Under the pieces are notes generated by a model that saw only the letters and a list, made by a program, of their open reading frames with translations, made no database searches and was not told the origin of the DNA. A stretch of 19,301 nt of DNA from an uncultured Ignavibacteriota bacterium. GTDB lineage: Bacteria > Bacteroidota > Ignavibacteria > Tepidaquicellales > Tepidaquicellaceae. Position numbers and translations under genes: made by a program. Of the stretch, positions 6,693 to 14,323 are shown one piece after another (positions within the stretch are counted from its first letter, which is position 1; each line of letters starts with the position of its first letter). The stretch covers positions 1 to 19,301 of the forward strand of contig CALGII010000128.1 in assembly GCA_937915485.1 (NCBI GenBank). Direction: 5' to 3'.

Positions 6693-8419
6693 AATGTTTT
6701 CGGTTTTATTTTCATTTCGTAAAATTTCTCGACTTCACGCCTGACCTCGCTTTCGGTGGACATTTTTAACAGTCTGCCCACGAGCGCCTTCGCGTCCGCG
6801 AGCCTTAACGCCCTGATTGTCTGCTTCACTTCCGAGAAAACGGAAGGCAGTACGCTGAGTTCGTCAATTTCGAGTCCCACGAGCACGGGCGCCGCAAGAG
6901 GAACGGAAGCCATTTCTCCGCACAGGCTTACTTTTATTCCTTTGCTGTGTCCGCCCGTCACAATCTTTTTGAGCGCTCTTATTACAGCGGGATGAAACTG
7001 CTGGAACATTCCCGATATGAGTTCGTTTCCCCTGTCAACGGCGAGTATGTACTGAATCAGGTCGTTAGTGCCTATGCTGAAAAAATCCGCTTCGCCCGCG
7101 AGTTCTTCCGAGAGTATGAAAGCGGAAGGAACTTCGAGCATAATGCCGAGAGGAATTTTTTTATCGTAAGTAATTTCGTCCCTGTCCAGTTCCGCCTTCA
7201 CTTCGTTCAGAATTGTCCTTGCTTTTCTCACTTCGTCGACGGATGAAATCATCGGAAGCATAATCTTGACGTTCTTCTTCACCGATGAAATCAGAAGGGC
7301 TTTCAACTGGTCCTTGAATATGTGTATCCTGTCGAGCGACACCCTTATACCGCGCCAGCCGAGATACGGATTCATTTCCTTGTGAGTATCCTGAAGTATC
7401 TTATCGCCGCCGAGGTCGAAAGTTCTTATCGTAACGGGTTTCGGATACGTGGCGGAGGATATTTGCGTGTACTCCTGAATCTGCTCCGCGCAGGAAGGAA
7501 AATCTCCCTTATCCATATAGAGGTGTTCCGTTCTATAGAGCCCTATGCCGGAGTTTTTCAGGAATTCTGTTTCTTCGACGAACTCGATGTTCGCGGTAAT
7601 TTCAACGTACTTGCCATCTTCGGTCCGGCAGGGTTTGTTTACAATTTCATACAGAAGATTTTCGTGGCGTTTAATCCTGTCAATTTTTTCTTCGTAAACA
7701 CCGAGAGTTTCTTCGGAAGGATTGACAATCACGATGCCTTCGCTTCCGTCTATAATAACGTTGTTTCCAGTATCGACGAATTTCGATATTGTCTTCATTC
7801 CAACTACGGCGGGAACACGCAGCGCTCTTGAAATTATCGCCGCGTGAGACGTCACCCCGCCCGTATCGGTCGCGTATCCCCTGACTTTCCGTCTGCTGAA
7901 AAGAATCGTATCGGCGGGCGTGAGTTCGTGAGCGAATATTATGGAATTCTCCTCAACCTTCGAAACGAGTTTCTCGCGCTTCATGTTTCTCAGCACCCTG
8001 TTTCTGACATCCATCAGGTCGCTGTAACGCTCTTTCATATAATCGTTTTTCGATTTTATGAAAATCGCTCCGAGTTTTTCAATCTCGTCGTTAAAAACAT
8101 AACCCGCGGACTTTTGCTCGTTTCTAATGCGTCTTATGACACCTTCAAGAAAAATTTTATCTTTAAGAATTTCTATCTGCGCTTCGAAAATCTTAGAGTT
8201 TTTCTCGCCTATTTTATCTATTGATATCGCGTATATCTTATTCAGTTCTTTCAGAGAAATATCGATTGAATTATTTATGGCTTCGATTTCAGCGCCTTCC
8301 TCGCCTTCCTTTAGCGACAAGGTGTTGATGTTTATCTGGCGGCGGGTGTATAGATATGCCTTTCCGATTGAGATGCCTTGAGACGCCGGTATTCCCCTGT
8401 ATATTCTTTCTCTGTGCAA
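6689..8419 (-). CDS. ptsI: Phosphoenolpyruvate-protein phosphotransferase, PTS Enzyme I
   Basis: Enzyme I takes phosphate from phosphoenolpyruvate and passes it to HPr, the first step of the PTS. The 576-aa length is standard. In order: an N-terminal swivelling/HPr-binding region opening with 'GIPASQGISIGKA'; the phosphohistidine motif 'GGVTSHAAIISRALRVPA' with His192; and the PEP-binding barrel with 'GIGLYRTEHLYM', 'FDLGGDKI', 'NPYLGWRGIR', 'GIMLEVPSA', 'FFSIGTNDLIQY' and the catalytic Cys500 in 'SLCGEMA'. All key residues are present. The start is TTG at 8419; a stop codon two triplets upstream leaves no ATG option before the conserved N-terminus. It lies 46 bp downstream of dnaG with no hairpin between them. 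No HPr or EII gene is in view, so whether it serves sugar uptake or only regulation is open. Confidence 0.97.
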   Translation of the reverse strand: MHRERIYRGIPASQGISIGKAYLYTRRQININTLSLKEGEEGAEIEAINNSIDISLKELNKIYAISIDKIGEKNSKIFEAQIEILKDKIFLEGVIRRIRNEQKSAGYVFNDEIEKLGAIFIKSKNDYMKERYSDLMDVRNRVLRNMKREKLVSKVEENSIIFAHELTPADTILFSRRKVRGYATDTGGVTSHAAIISRALRVPAVVGMKTISKFVDTGNNVIIDGSEGIVIVNPSEETLGVYEEKIDRIKRHENLLYEIVNKPCRTEDGKYVEITANIEFVEETEFLKNSGIGLYRTEHLYMDKGDFPSCAEQIQEYTQISSATYPKPVTIRTFDLGGDKILQDTHKEMNPYLGWRGIRVSLDRIHIFKDQLKALLISSVKKNVKIMLPMISSVDEVRKARTILNEVKAELDRDEITYDKKIPLGIMLEVPSAFILSEELAGEADFFSIGTNDLIQYILAVDRGNELISGMFQQFHPAVIRALKKIVTGGHSKGIKVSLCGEMASVPLAAPVLVGLEIDELSVLPSVFSEVKQTIRALRLADAKALVGRLLKMSTESEVRREVEKFYEMKIKPKTL

Positions 8420-8465
8420 AATCTAAGGTTTTTTTAAAATCAAAATTAATTCAATAAAAATCAAA

Positions 8466-10304
8466 CTATTTACGCTTGATTATTTTCTTTTTTTCCGTCG
8501 TATAGTCAATCGCCTTGCCGTACTCTTCCTTGTTTTTCAGGGAATTCCTGATTTTTCTGTTTATGTCCTTAAGTTTAAGTTTCGAAATCACGTCTTTGGC
8601 AAGCGCGAGATAATTAACCTTTTCCCTTTCAACTCTCGCCAGCACGCTGTCTTCGGGAAGGAAATCGGTTTTTGTTATTTCATACAACGGTGTTGATTCA
8701 TTAAGAATAATCTTTCTGATTTCTTCGTCCTCCACCCTGGATACAAGTTTAGAGACGTCAATCTTGTTTTCGTTGTGCCACTCGTCAAGCATCACTTCGA
8801 CGGCGTTCAGAATATTTTTATCCGTTATGTAGTCTATGTATATATTATCCGCTATGTAATTAATCGCGTCGTAGTTTCCCGAAAGAAAAATCTTAATAAG
8901 GTCTGTTTCCGCCTGAGAATGCTCAACCTTATCCTGCCTGGCGGGAGTTTTCTTTTCCGGCAGCGTTACGGATGTCTTAGGAAACTGTGTCTTCTTGAAT
9001 TCCTTATACGCTCTCGCGAGTTCATCCCGCATGTCAGATTCGTAGAGGCGGTACGTTTCGGCAAGTTCTTTTATGTAAAAAGAAATTTTTATCTTGTCGG
9101 GGATGCGGACAATATAACTTATAATTTCCTTTATGAACGCGGTCTTGTCTTCGGGTGTGCCGAGCCTGCCTTCCTTTTTGTAAAGGGAACTTATGAAGGT
9201 TATGATAGATTTCTTTGAAGCAATCTGCTTTTCAAATTCTTCCGCGCCCTTCGAGCGCACGAACGAATCGGGGTCTTCCCCGTCGGGGAGCGTAACGATG
9301 CTTAAGTCAAGACCCTGTTCGAGAATGAGTTCAATGCCGCGTCTCGCGGCTTTTATACCCGCGACGTCAGCGTCGTAAAGCAGTATGACGTTCTTGGTAT
9401 AGCGCGAAATAAGGTGCACCTGTTCGACCGTGAGAGCCGTTCCGCTGGACGCGACTATATTCTTTATTCCCGCCTGATACAGCGAAACCACGTCCATATA
9501 ACCTTCAACGAGCAGAACGCTGTCTTTCGACCTGATGCTGTCCTTAGTGAAGTTAAGCCCGTAGAGTATTTTGCTTTTTAAATAAACTTTTGTTTCGGGC
9601 GAGTTGATGTACTTCGCGGTTTCCTTGTCGTTAGTAAGAATGCGGCCGCCGAAACCGACAACCTTACCGCTCTCGTTAAACACGGGAAAAATCAGCCTGC
9701 CCCTGAACCTGTCGTGGTACTTACCGTCCTTCTCAGATTTTATAAGCAGTCCCGCAAGTTCAAGTTCTTCGAGCGTGTAAGTTTCATCTTCTGTGAAATG
9801 ATTCATCAACTCGTGCCAGCTGTCGCGCGCGTATCCGATTCCGAATTTTCTTATTATGTCGTCGTCGAGCCCGCGGTTATCGAGATAATTCTTTACGAGT
9901 TTTTTTTCGTCGCCCTTGAGATTAACGAGGTTATCGTAGAAATATCTGGCGGCTTTCTGGTTTATATCGAAAAGTTTCGCTATTTCACTCGACAAATCCG
10001 GACGGCGGGAATACTGCCCGAGGTTTATGCCAGCTCTCTGCGCGAGCCTTTCCACGGCTTCCATTCCCGTTATTTTCTCATATTCCTGAACGAATGTAAT
10101 AACATTTCCGCCCGCCTTGCAGGAGAAACAATGATAAACCTGTTTCGTCTGCGATATGTGCAGCGAAGGGTTCTTGTCGGGATGAAACGGGCAAAGAGCG
10201 ATGAAAGTGCTGCCCCTTCTTTTAACGCTGATGTACGAAGAAATCACATCCACTATATCGTTCGCTCTCGTAATCTCATCAAATACTTCGTCAGGAATTC
10301 TCAT
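8466..10304 (-). CDS. dnaG: DNA primase DnaG
   Basis: DnaG makes the RNA primers that start leading- and lagging-strand synthesis and works with the DnaB helicase. The 612-aa protein shows the full domain order: an N-terminal CHC2 zinc ribbon with ligands Cys38, His41, Cys59 and Cys62 ('LCPFHPDKNPSLH', then 'YHCFSC'); the catalytic core with 'RFRGRLIFPVFNESG' and 'GFGGR' (200-221); the TOPRIM fold with 'LLVEGYMDVV' (Glu267) and the 'LLYDADVAG' acidic pair (Asp311, Asp313); and a charged C-terminal ~180 residues, matching the helicase-interaction region. The start ATG at 10304 gives the expected 'MRIPDEVFDEI' opening. It heads the leftward dnaG-ptsI-isomerase group and shares a 143-bp divergent spacer with the PAP2_C gene. 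The usual rpoD partner is not adjacent. Confidence 0.98.
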   Translation of the reverse strand: MRIPDEVFDEITRANDIVDVISSYISVKRRGSTFIALCPFHPDKNPSLHISQTKQVYHCFSCKAGGNVITFVQEYEKITGMEAVERLAQRAGINLGQYSRRPDLSSEIAKLFDINQKAARYFYDNLVNLKGDEKKLVKNYLDNRGLDDDIIRKFGIGYARDSWHELMNHFTEDETYTLEELELAGLLIKSEKDGKYHDRFRGRLIFPVFNESGKVVGFGGRILTNDKETAKYINSPETKVYLKSKILYGLNFTKDSIRSKDSVLLVEGYMDVVSLYQAGIKNIVASSGTALTVEQVHLISRYTKNVILLYDADVAGIKAARRGIELILEQGLDLSIVTLPDGEDPDSFVRSKGAEEFEKQIASKKSIITFISSLYKKEGRLGTPEDKTAFIKEIISYIVRIPDKIKISFYIKELAETYRLYESDMRDELARAYKEFKKTQFPKTSVTLPEKKTPARQDKVEHSQAETDLIKIFLSGNYDAINYIADNIYIDYITDKNILNAVEVMLDEWHNENKIDVSKLVSRVEDEEIRKIILNESTPLYEITKTDFLPEDSVLARVEREKVNYLALAKDVISKLKLKDINRKIRNSLKNKEEYGKAIDYTTEKKKIIKRK

Positions 10305-10447
10305 AGCTTAAAATAAAAATATTTTCCGACTTATAAAAAGTAATAAACAGGGTTAATGTTCAATTTAAAGCGGGTATTCTCTGCCATCGGGGCGGCGAAT
10401 AATAAAAATTACATTTTCAGAAAAAGAGAGATTTCATAACTTGCAAA

Positions 10448-11095
10448 ATGAATATTAAAGAAAACTGGAAAATATTCTTTAAGAAGAGGAACAACGTTCG
10501 TCTTCTCGTCTGGACGCTAATCGTCCTTGTCATCTGCGTTTTTTCTTTGTCGCGTTTTCTAATATTCGCCGAGTCGCGCGACGGGGCGGTATTAAAGGAC
10601 CCGCTGTTCGACATTTTCAGCGCGGTCGAACTTAACGTTCCTATTTTCATTCTCATATACGGGTCGCTTTTAACGTGCATCATTTACCTCGTCATAAACC
10701 ATCCCGCGCGCCTGATTGTCGCGCTTCAGTCTTATTCGCTTCTCGTGCTTATAAGGATGCTGATGATGTACGTAACGCCGCTGAATCCGCCCGCGGCAAC
10801 GATAGACCTTCAGGACCCGCTTGTTTTCATTTTCGGAACGGGTTCGAAAATCACCAAGGACCTGTTTTTTTCCGGGCACACCTCGACTTTGTTTCTTCTT
10901 TTTCTGGTCACGAAAAACAAGAGGCTGAAGTACGTGTTTCTGGCGAATACGTTTCTCGTCGGTTTTTCAGTGATTTTGCAGAAAGCGCATTATTCAATAG
11001 ATGTTTTCGTTGCACCTTTTATCGCGTACGCGGTGTTTAAGTTTATATTATACATTAACGATAACTACTTTCAGAAAGACAAATTAATAAAATGA
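10448..11095 (+). CDS. PAP2_C-family (sphingomyelin-synthase-like) membrane protein
   Basis: This 215-aa polytopic membrane protein has about five to six hydrophobic segments. Its motifs fit the PAP2_C branch of the type 2 phosphatidic acid phosphatase superfamily, which includes sphingomyelin synthases: 'RMLMMYVTPLNPP' (103-115), resembling the R...MxVTxLPxP block; 'FFSGHTSTLFLL' with His144; and 'KAHYSIDVFVAPF' with His181 and Asp185. Together His144, His181 and Asp185 form the expected catalytic triad, so an active lipid phosphotransferase or phosphatase is likely; the substrate is unknown. The start ATG at 10448 lacks a clear Shine-Dalgarno. The stop overlaps the next gene's ATG (ATGA), so it is translationally coupled to the secreted phospholipase D. 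The SMS-like reading rests on motif memory; a generic PAP2 phosphatase is the alternative. Confidence 0.82.
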   Translation: MNIKENWKIFFKKRNNVRLLVWTLIVLVICVFSLSRFLIFAESRDGAVLKDPLFDIFSAVELNVPIFILIYGSLLTCIIYLVINHPARLIVALQSYSLLVLIRMLMMYVTPLNPPAATIDLQDPLVFIFGTGSKITKDLFFSGHTSTLFLLFLVTKNKRLKYVFLANTFLVGFSVILQKAHYSIDVFVAPFIAYAVFKFILYINDNYFQKDKLIK

Positions 11096-12318
11096 AGAAA
11101 TTACTGTTACTGCTGATTTATCCGCTGCTGTTTTTTTATTCTTCTCCCGCGCAGACATTATTTCAACTTGTCGAGAGCGTTCCCGAAGAAACCGTATTAA
11201 AGGAGTCTTCCCTACCGCGCGCCGCGGATGTGTGGGCGGATATGATTAAATCGGCGAAGAAGACAATCGACATCGAGATGTTCTACATCGCCAACGAAAA
11301 AGGCGAGCCTCTCGAAAAAATCGTGAGTGAAATAAAGAGCGCCGCAGAAAGAGGCGTGCAGGTCAGGATAATAATAGACAACAGTTTTTTCCAGAGATAC
11401 AAAGAATCGGCGGATGATTTCACCGGCGTAAAAAACATAACCGTTAAGAAAATACCTTTCAAGAAAATCGGAGGCGGAGTGATGCACGCGAAGTACTTCG
11501 TCGTTGACGGCGAAGACTTATTCATCGGAAGCCAGAATTTCGATTGGCGCGCGCTTAAGCACATTCACGAAATGGGTGTCAGGATAAAGCACAAAGAACT
11601 CGCGGCGATGTTTCTTTCGATATTCGAAACGGACTGGAAACTATGCGACGACAGCGGGAAAGAAACCGTTGGGGAAATAAAAAAGACGAAGACGGGAACG
11701 ACGTACAACGATAAAAATAAACTTACTATAACAAGCGAAGAGTTTGGAAAAATTACTTTATACCCCGCTTTCAGTCCGAAGGAAATCATACCCGAAGGTT
11801 TCAGCGACGAGGAAAGCGAACTTCTGCGCCTGATTGATAACGCGAAGGAGAGGCTTTGCTTTCAGTTCTATTCGTACTCGCTGAAGGGCTCTGAAAAGAA
11901 GACGCTATATACTAAGATAGACGACGCGCTACGAAATGCCGCGAAAAGAGGAGTTGAAATAAAAATTATTTTTTCCGACTGGGCGATTAAGAAAGGCGCG
12001 ACAGAGCAGATTCAGTCGCTTTCGCAGGTGCCCGGCATCGAGATTAAATTCAGTACCATACCGCAATACAGCGGCGGATACATTCCGTACGCGCGTGTTC
12101 AACACTGCAAGTTTTTCATTTCAGACGATGATATGTCGTGGATAAGCACGGCAAATCTCGAGCAGGATTATTTTTACGAGAGCAGGAACGCGTCTCTTGT
12201 GCTGAAAAGCGAAAAGATAAACTCAGCGCTTTATACCGTATTCGAGCGGGTGTGGAACAGTCCGTACGCGGTGAAGGTTGACGCGGAAAAGGAGTACAAA
12301 GCGGTTAAGAGGAATTGA
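11092..12318 (+). CDS. Secreted phospholipase D family protein, PLD3/PLD4-like, two HKD motifs
   Basis: This 408-aa protein has a signal peptide (MKKLLLLLIYPLLFFYSSPA, cleavage near residue 20) and should act outside the cytoplasm. Both catalytic HKD motifs are complete: HAKYFVVD (His132, Lys134, Asp139) followed by 'GSQNFDWR', and HCKFFISD (His338, Lys340, Asp345) followed by 'STANLEQDYF'. Several phrases match my memory of animal PLD3/PLD4: 'LVESVPEE' after the signal, 'IDIEMFYI', 'GSQNFDWRALKHIHEMGV' and near the end 'VFERVWNSPYAV'. PLD3/4 are known as endolysosomal 5' exonucleases and have been linked to lysophospholipid transphosphatidylation, so nuclease or lipid-exchange activity are both possible. 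It is coupled by a 4-bp overlap to the PAP2_C gene, which favours a lipid role (inference). Other PLD subfamilies (cardiolipin synthase, Nuc) are less likely, because the protein lacks synthase-type membrane helices and is twice the length of Nuc. Confidence 0.9.
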   Translation: MKKLLLLLIYPLLFFYSSPAQTLFQLVESVPEETVLKESSLPRAADVWADMIKSAKKTIDIEMFYIANEKGEPLEKIVSEIKSAAERGVQVRIIIDNSFFQRYKESADDFTGVKNITVKKIPFKKIGGGVMHAKYFVVDGEDLFIGSQNFDWRALKHIHEMGVRIKHKELAAMFLSIFETDWKLCDDSGKETVGEIKKTKTGTTYNDKNKLTITSEEFGKITLYPAFSPKEIIPEGFSDEESELLRLIDNAKERLCFQFYSYSLKGSEKKTLYTKIDDALRNAAKRGVEIKIIFSDWAIKKGATEQIQSLSQVPGIEIKFSTIPQYSGGYIPYARVQHCKFFISDDDMSWISTANLEQDYFYESRNASLVLKSEKINSALYTVFERVWNSPYAVKVDAEKEYKAVKRN

Positions 12319-12463
12319 TATTTTGAGGGGCAAGCGCATGAGGATAAATATCAAAAATAAAATATCAAAAATAAAAAATACAAATAAAAAATTAAAAAGT
12401 TTGTAGTTATAGAGGGTTTGCCGGATTAATCCGGGGATTTTCAATGAAATTTATTTTTAAATA

Positions 12464-12498
12464 CCGAGAGTCCCCCGATAAATCGGGGAGACTCTCGG
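12464..12498. repeat. CCGAGAGTC hairpin repeat, copy 1
   Basis: CCGAGAGTC (12464-12472) plus CCCCGAT (12473-12479) pairs with ATCGGGG (12482-12488) and GACTCTCGG (12490-12498), leaving a 2-nt loop and one bulged A at 12489. The outer arms and the bulge recur at 19111-19143 with a changed centre, which shows selection on, or recent spread of, the hairpin. Confidence 0.8.
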
Positions 12499-12526
12499 AT
12501 ACGATTAGGTAATTAAACGAGCGACG

Positions 12527-12573
12527 CCTTCCCAAGCCGGAGTACGCCCAGGCGCATCTGCGACTTGGGAAGG
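12527..12573. repeat. Inverted repeat with CCTTCCCAAG arms
   Basis: Perfect 10-bp arms (CCTTCCCAAG at 12527-12536, CTTGGGAAGG at 12564-12573) enclose a 27-nt GC-rich interior that itself contains a CGCC/GGCG mini-stem. Its GC content contrasts sharply with the AT-rich flanks. No T-run follows, so it does not look like an ordinary terminator. Confidence 0.65.
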
Positions 12574-12680
12574 AGATAAAATATAAAAAATCAAATATTA
12601 AAAATACAAATCAAAAATTAAAAATCTCTTCCCTTTGAGAATTACCGAGGAGGAGAAAACAACAAAGGAAATAAATCATT

Positions 12681-13718
12681 ATGAAATACAGATTGCTTGG
12701 TAAGTCAGGATTAAGAGTATCCGAACTCTGTCTCGGAACGATGACATTCGGCGAAGAGTGGGGATTCGGCGTAAACAAGAGCGAATCGAAGAAAGTGTTC
12801 GACGCGTTCGTTAACGCGGGCGGCAATTTCGTCGATACGGCAAACCTTTACACGGAAGGCACGAGCGAGAAGTACGTCGGAGAATTTATTTCTTCCGAAA
12901 GGGATTATTTCGTTCTCGCGACTAAATTCACGCTAAGAAATCCCGGCAATCCGAAGAACATTAACGCGTCCGGGAACAGCAGAAAAAGCATGATGAATTC
13001 GGTTGAAGATTCTCTCAGAAGATTAAAGACGGATTACATAGACCTTCTCTGGGTTCACGCGTGGGATTCGATGACGCCGGTTGATGAGGTAATGCGTGGT
13101 CTCGACGACCTTATCAAAAGCGGTAAGGTTCTATACGCCGGAATATCCGATACGCCCGCCTGGGTGGTGTCGTCGGCTAATACGATGGCGGAGTTGAGGG
13201 GCTGGTCGAAGTTTATTGGTCTTCAGATAGAATATTCGCTCTTCCAGCGCCACGCCGAAAGGGATTTAATTCCGATGGCAAACACTTTCGACCTCGCGAT
13301 AACACCGTGGGGAGCAATCGGCGGCGGCGCGCTTACTGGCAAGTATCTTGACGAAAAGGACAGAGGGCCGAAGAGAATAAAAGAAGGCAGCGCAAGGCTT
13401 AACGAGCGAAACACCGAAATCGCGCGGGTCGTGAAATCAATTTCGGACGAGACCGGCATTCCGGGCGCGGTTATCGCGCTGAACTGGATACGGCAGCAGA
13501 AAGGAGTCTTCATTCCAATCGTGGGGTCAAGAACGGACAAGCAAATAATTGAGAATATGAAGTGCCTCGACGTTACATTGAGCGGCGACACGATGAAGAA
13601 ACTCGACGAAGCGACAAAAATCGTTTACGGATTCCCGCACGACTTTTTAACGGGCGAGCCCGCGAACACGAACATTTATTCGGGCCAGTTTGAAAACATA
13701 ATTAATCACAGAAAATAA
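12681..13718 (+). CDS. Aldo/keto reductase
   Basis: This is a 345-aa cytoplasmic NADPH-dependent oxidoreductase with a TIM-barrel fold. The catalytic tetrad is visible: Asp52 and Tyr57 in 'VDTANLY', Lys82 in 'LATKF', and His126 in 'LLWVHAWD'. The N-terminus 'MKYRLLGKSGLRVSELCLGTM' (written here in two parts, MKYRLLGKSG and LRVSELCLGTM) and 'IPIVGSRTDKQIIENM' late in the protein are typical of the bacterial AKR branch that includes YhdN-like and related enzymes. The start ATG 12681 has AAAGGA about 12 nt upstream and a stronger GAGGAGGAG further off. The gene follows the composite repeat and lies 84 bp before the DUF4870 gene. Substrate cannot be inferred: aldehydes, ketones or sugars are all possible. 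Confidence 0.95.
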   Translation: MKYRLLGKSGLRVSELCLGTMTFGEEWGFGVNKSESKKVFDAFVNAGGNFVDTANLYTEGTSEKYVGEFISSERDYFVLATKFTLRNPGNPKNINASGNSRKSMMNSVEDSLRRLKTDYIDLLWVHAWDSMTPVDEVMRGLDDLIKSGKVLYAGISDTPAWVVSSANTMAELRGWSKFIGLQIEYSLFQRHAERDLIPMANTFDLAITPWGAIGGGALTGKYLDEKDRGPKRIKEGSARLNERNTEIARVVKSISDETGIPGAVIALNWIRQQKGVFIPIVGSRTDKQIIENMKCLDVTLSGDTMKKLDEATKIVYGFPHDFLTGEPANTNIYSGQFENIINHRK

Positions 13719-13802
13719 ATATTCTCGGTACGTGTTCGATGTGTTTGCAATATCACTTTTATATTTCCGCAAACAATTATAATTTAGGGAAAAACAGGAT
13801 TG

Positions 13803-14258
13803 ATGGAAAATAACACATCGACGGTAACTCAGGACGAAAAACTTCTCGCATTGCTATCGCACCTGTCTCTTCTTTTCGGGGGGATAATTCTTCCTATAAT
13901 AGTATGGGCGGTGCAGAAAGACAAATCGCAGTTTGTAAGGTTTCACTCGCTTCAGGCGATATTTTTTCACATCGCGTATCTCGCGGCAGTAATAATTTTC
14001 GCGGTGCTGATAGTAATCGTCGCGCTCGTTTTCGGACTGGGGGCGGGTTTATTCGCGACGAGGCACGCATCGGACCCGGGCGCGTTTCCTTTTCTTATTA
14101 TCGGATTAACCGCTTTTTTATACATCGGAATTTTCGTTTTGATTTTCGCCTTCATCGGATACGCCGTTTACATAGGAATAAAAGCGTACGGCGGCGAATA
14201 CAAGATGATTCCTTTCATCGGCAGGAGAGTTTACGAAAGCATATCAAGAGGAAAATAA
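13803..14258 (+). CDS. DUF4870 (Tic20-like) membrane protein
   Basis: This is a 151-aa integral membrane protein with three to four hydrophobic segments. It shows the DUF4870 pattern: an N-terminal 'DEKLLALLSHLSLLFGGIILP' segment (over two helices' worth of text, quoted in parts as DEKLLALLSHLS and GGIILPIIVWAVQKD), then 'SQFVRFHSLQAIFFHI', a long variable helix pair, and the end 'YIGIKAYGGEYKMIPFIGRRV', of which KMIPFIGRRV is the most diagnostic. The family is common in bacteria, and its function is unknown. I chose ATG 13803 with CAGGA just upstream; a TTG one codon earlier is also open. A terminator follows within 10 bp of the stop, so it ends the rightward unit. Confidence 0.85.
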   Translation: MENNTSTVTQDEKLLALLSHLSLLFGGIILPIIVWAVQKDKSQFVRFHSLQAIFFHIAYLAAVIIFAVLIVIVALVFGLGAGLFATRHASDPGAFPFLIIGLTAFLYIGIFVLIFAFIGYAVYIGIKAYGGEYKMIPFIGRRVYESISRGK

Positions 14259-14267
14259 GACACGAAT

Positions 14268-14302
14268 AAAAAAAGGTTACGGCGATAAACCGTAACCTTT
14301 TT
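14268..14302. terminator. Bidirectional intrinsic terminator
   Basis: GGTTACGG (14275-14282) pairs with CCGTAACC (14290-14297) around a 7-nt loop. A-T pairs extend the stem, with seven A residues before it and five T residues after it. It therefore has a T-tract in both directions and serves the DUF4870 gene on the plus strand and the T9SS cargo gene ending at 14324 on the minus strand. Confidence 0.88.
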
Positions 14303-14323
14303 CAAAAACCAATCGATAATTAT

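Larger units (their letters stand above)
12349..12627. repeat. Composite intergenic repeat: AT-rich direct repeats flanking three inverted repeats
   Basis: This fills most of the 362-bp gene-free gap between the PLD and aldo/keto reductase genes. AT-rich blocks at about 12349-12399 and 12580-12627 share a nearly identical stretch (ATACAAATnAAAAATTAAAA) in the same orientation. Between them lie three dyads: the perfect palindrome CCGGATTAATCCGG (12421-12434), the long CCGAGAGTC hairpin (12464-12498), and CCTTCCCAAG / CTTGGGAAGG arms (12527-12536, 12564-12573). No open frame or transposase is seen. The layout suggests a non-coding, possibly mobile or formerly mobile, dispersed element; that is inference. 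Confidence 0.6.

Noticed and set aside
7322..7831. A 169-codon plus-strand open frame opposite ptsI
   Set aside because: Antisense to conserved Enzyme I coding sequence, with no signal, RBS or family features.
9714..10316. A long plus-strand open frame (200 codons) opposite dnaG
   Set aside because: It lies entirely antisense to a primase with complete motifs; its translation has no recognisable domain and its openness follows from dnaG codon use.
12349..12627. Possible CRISPR array or tandem repeat
   Set aside because: The dyads differ from one another and there is no regular repeat-spacer period.
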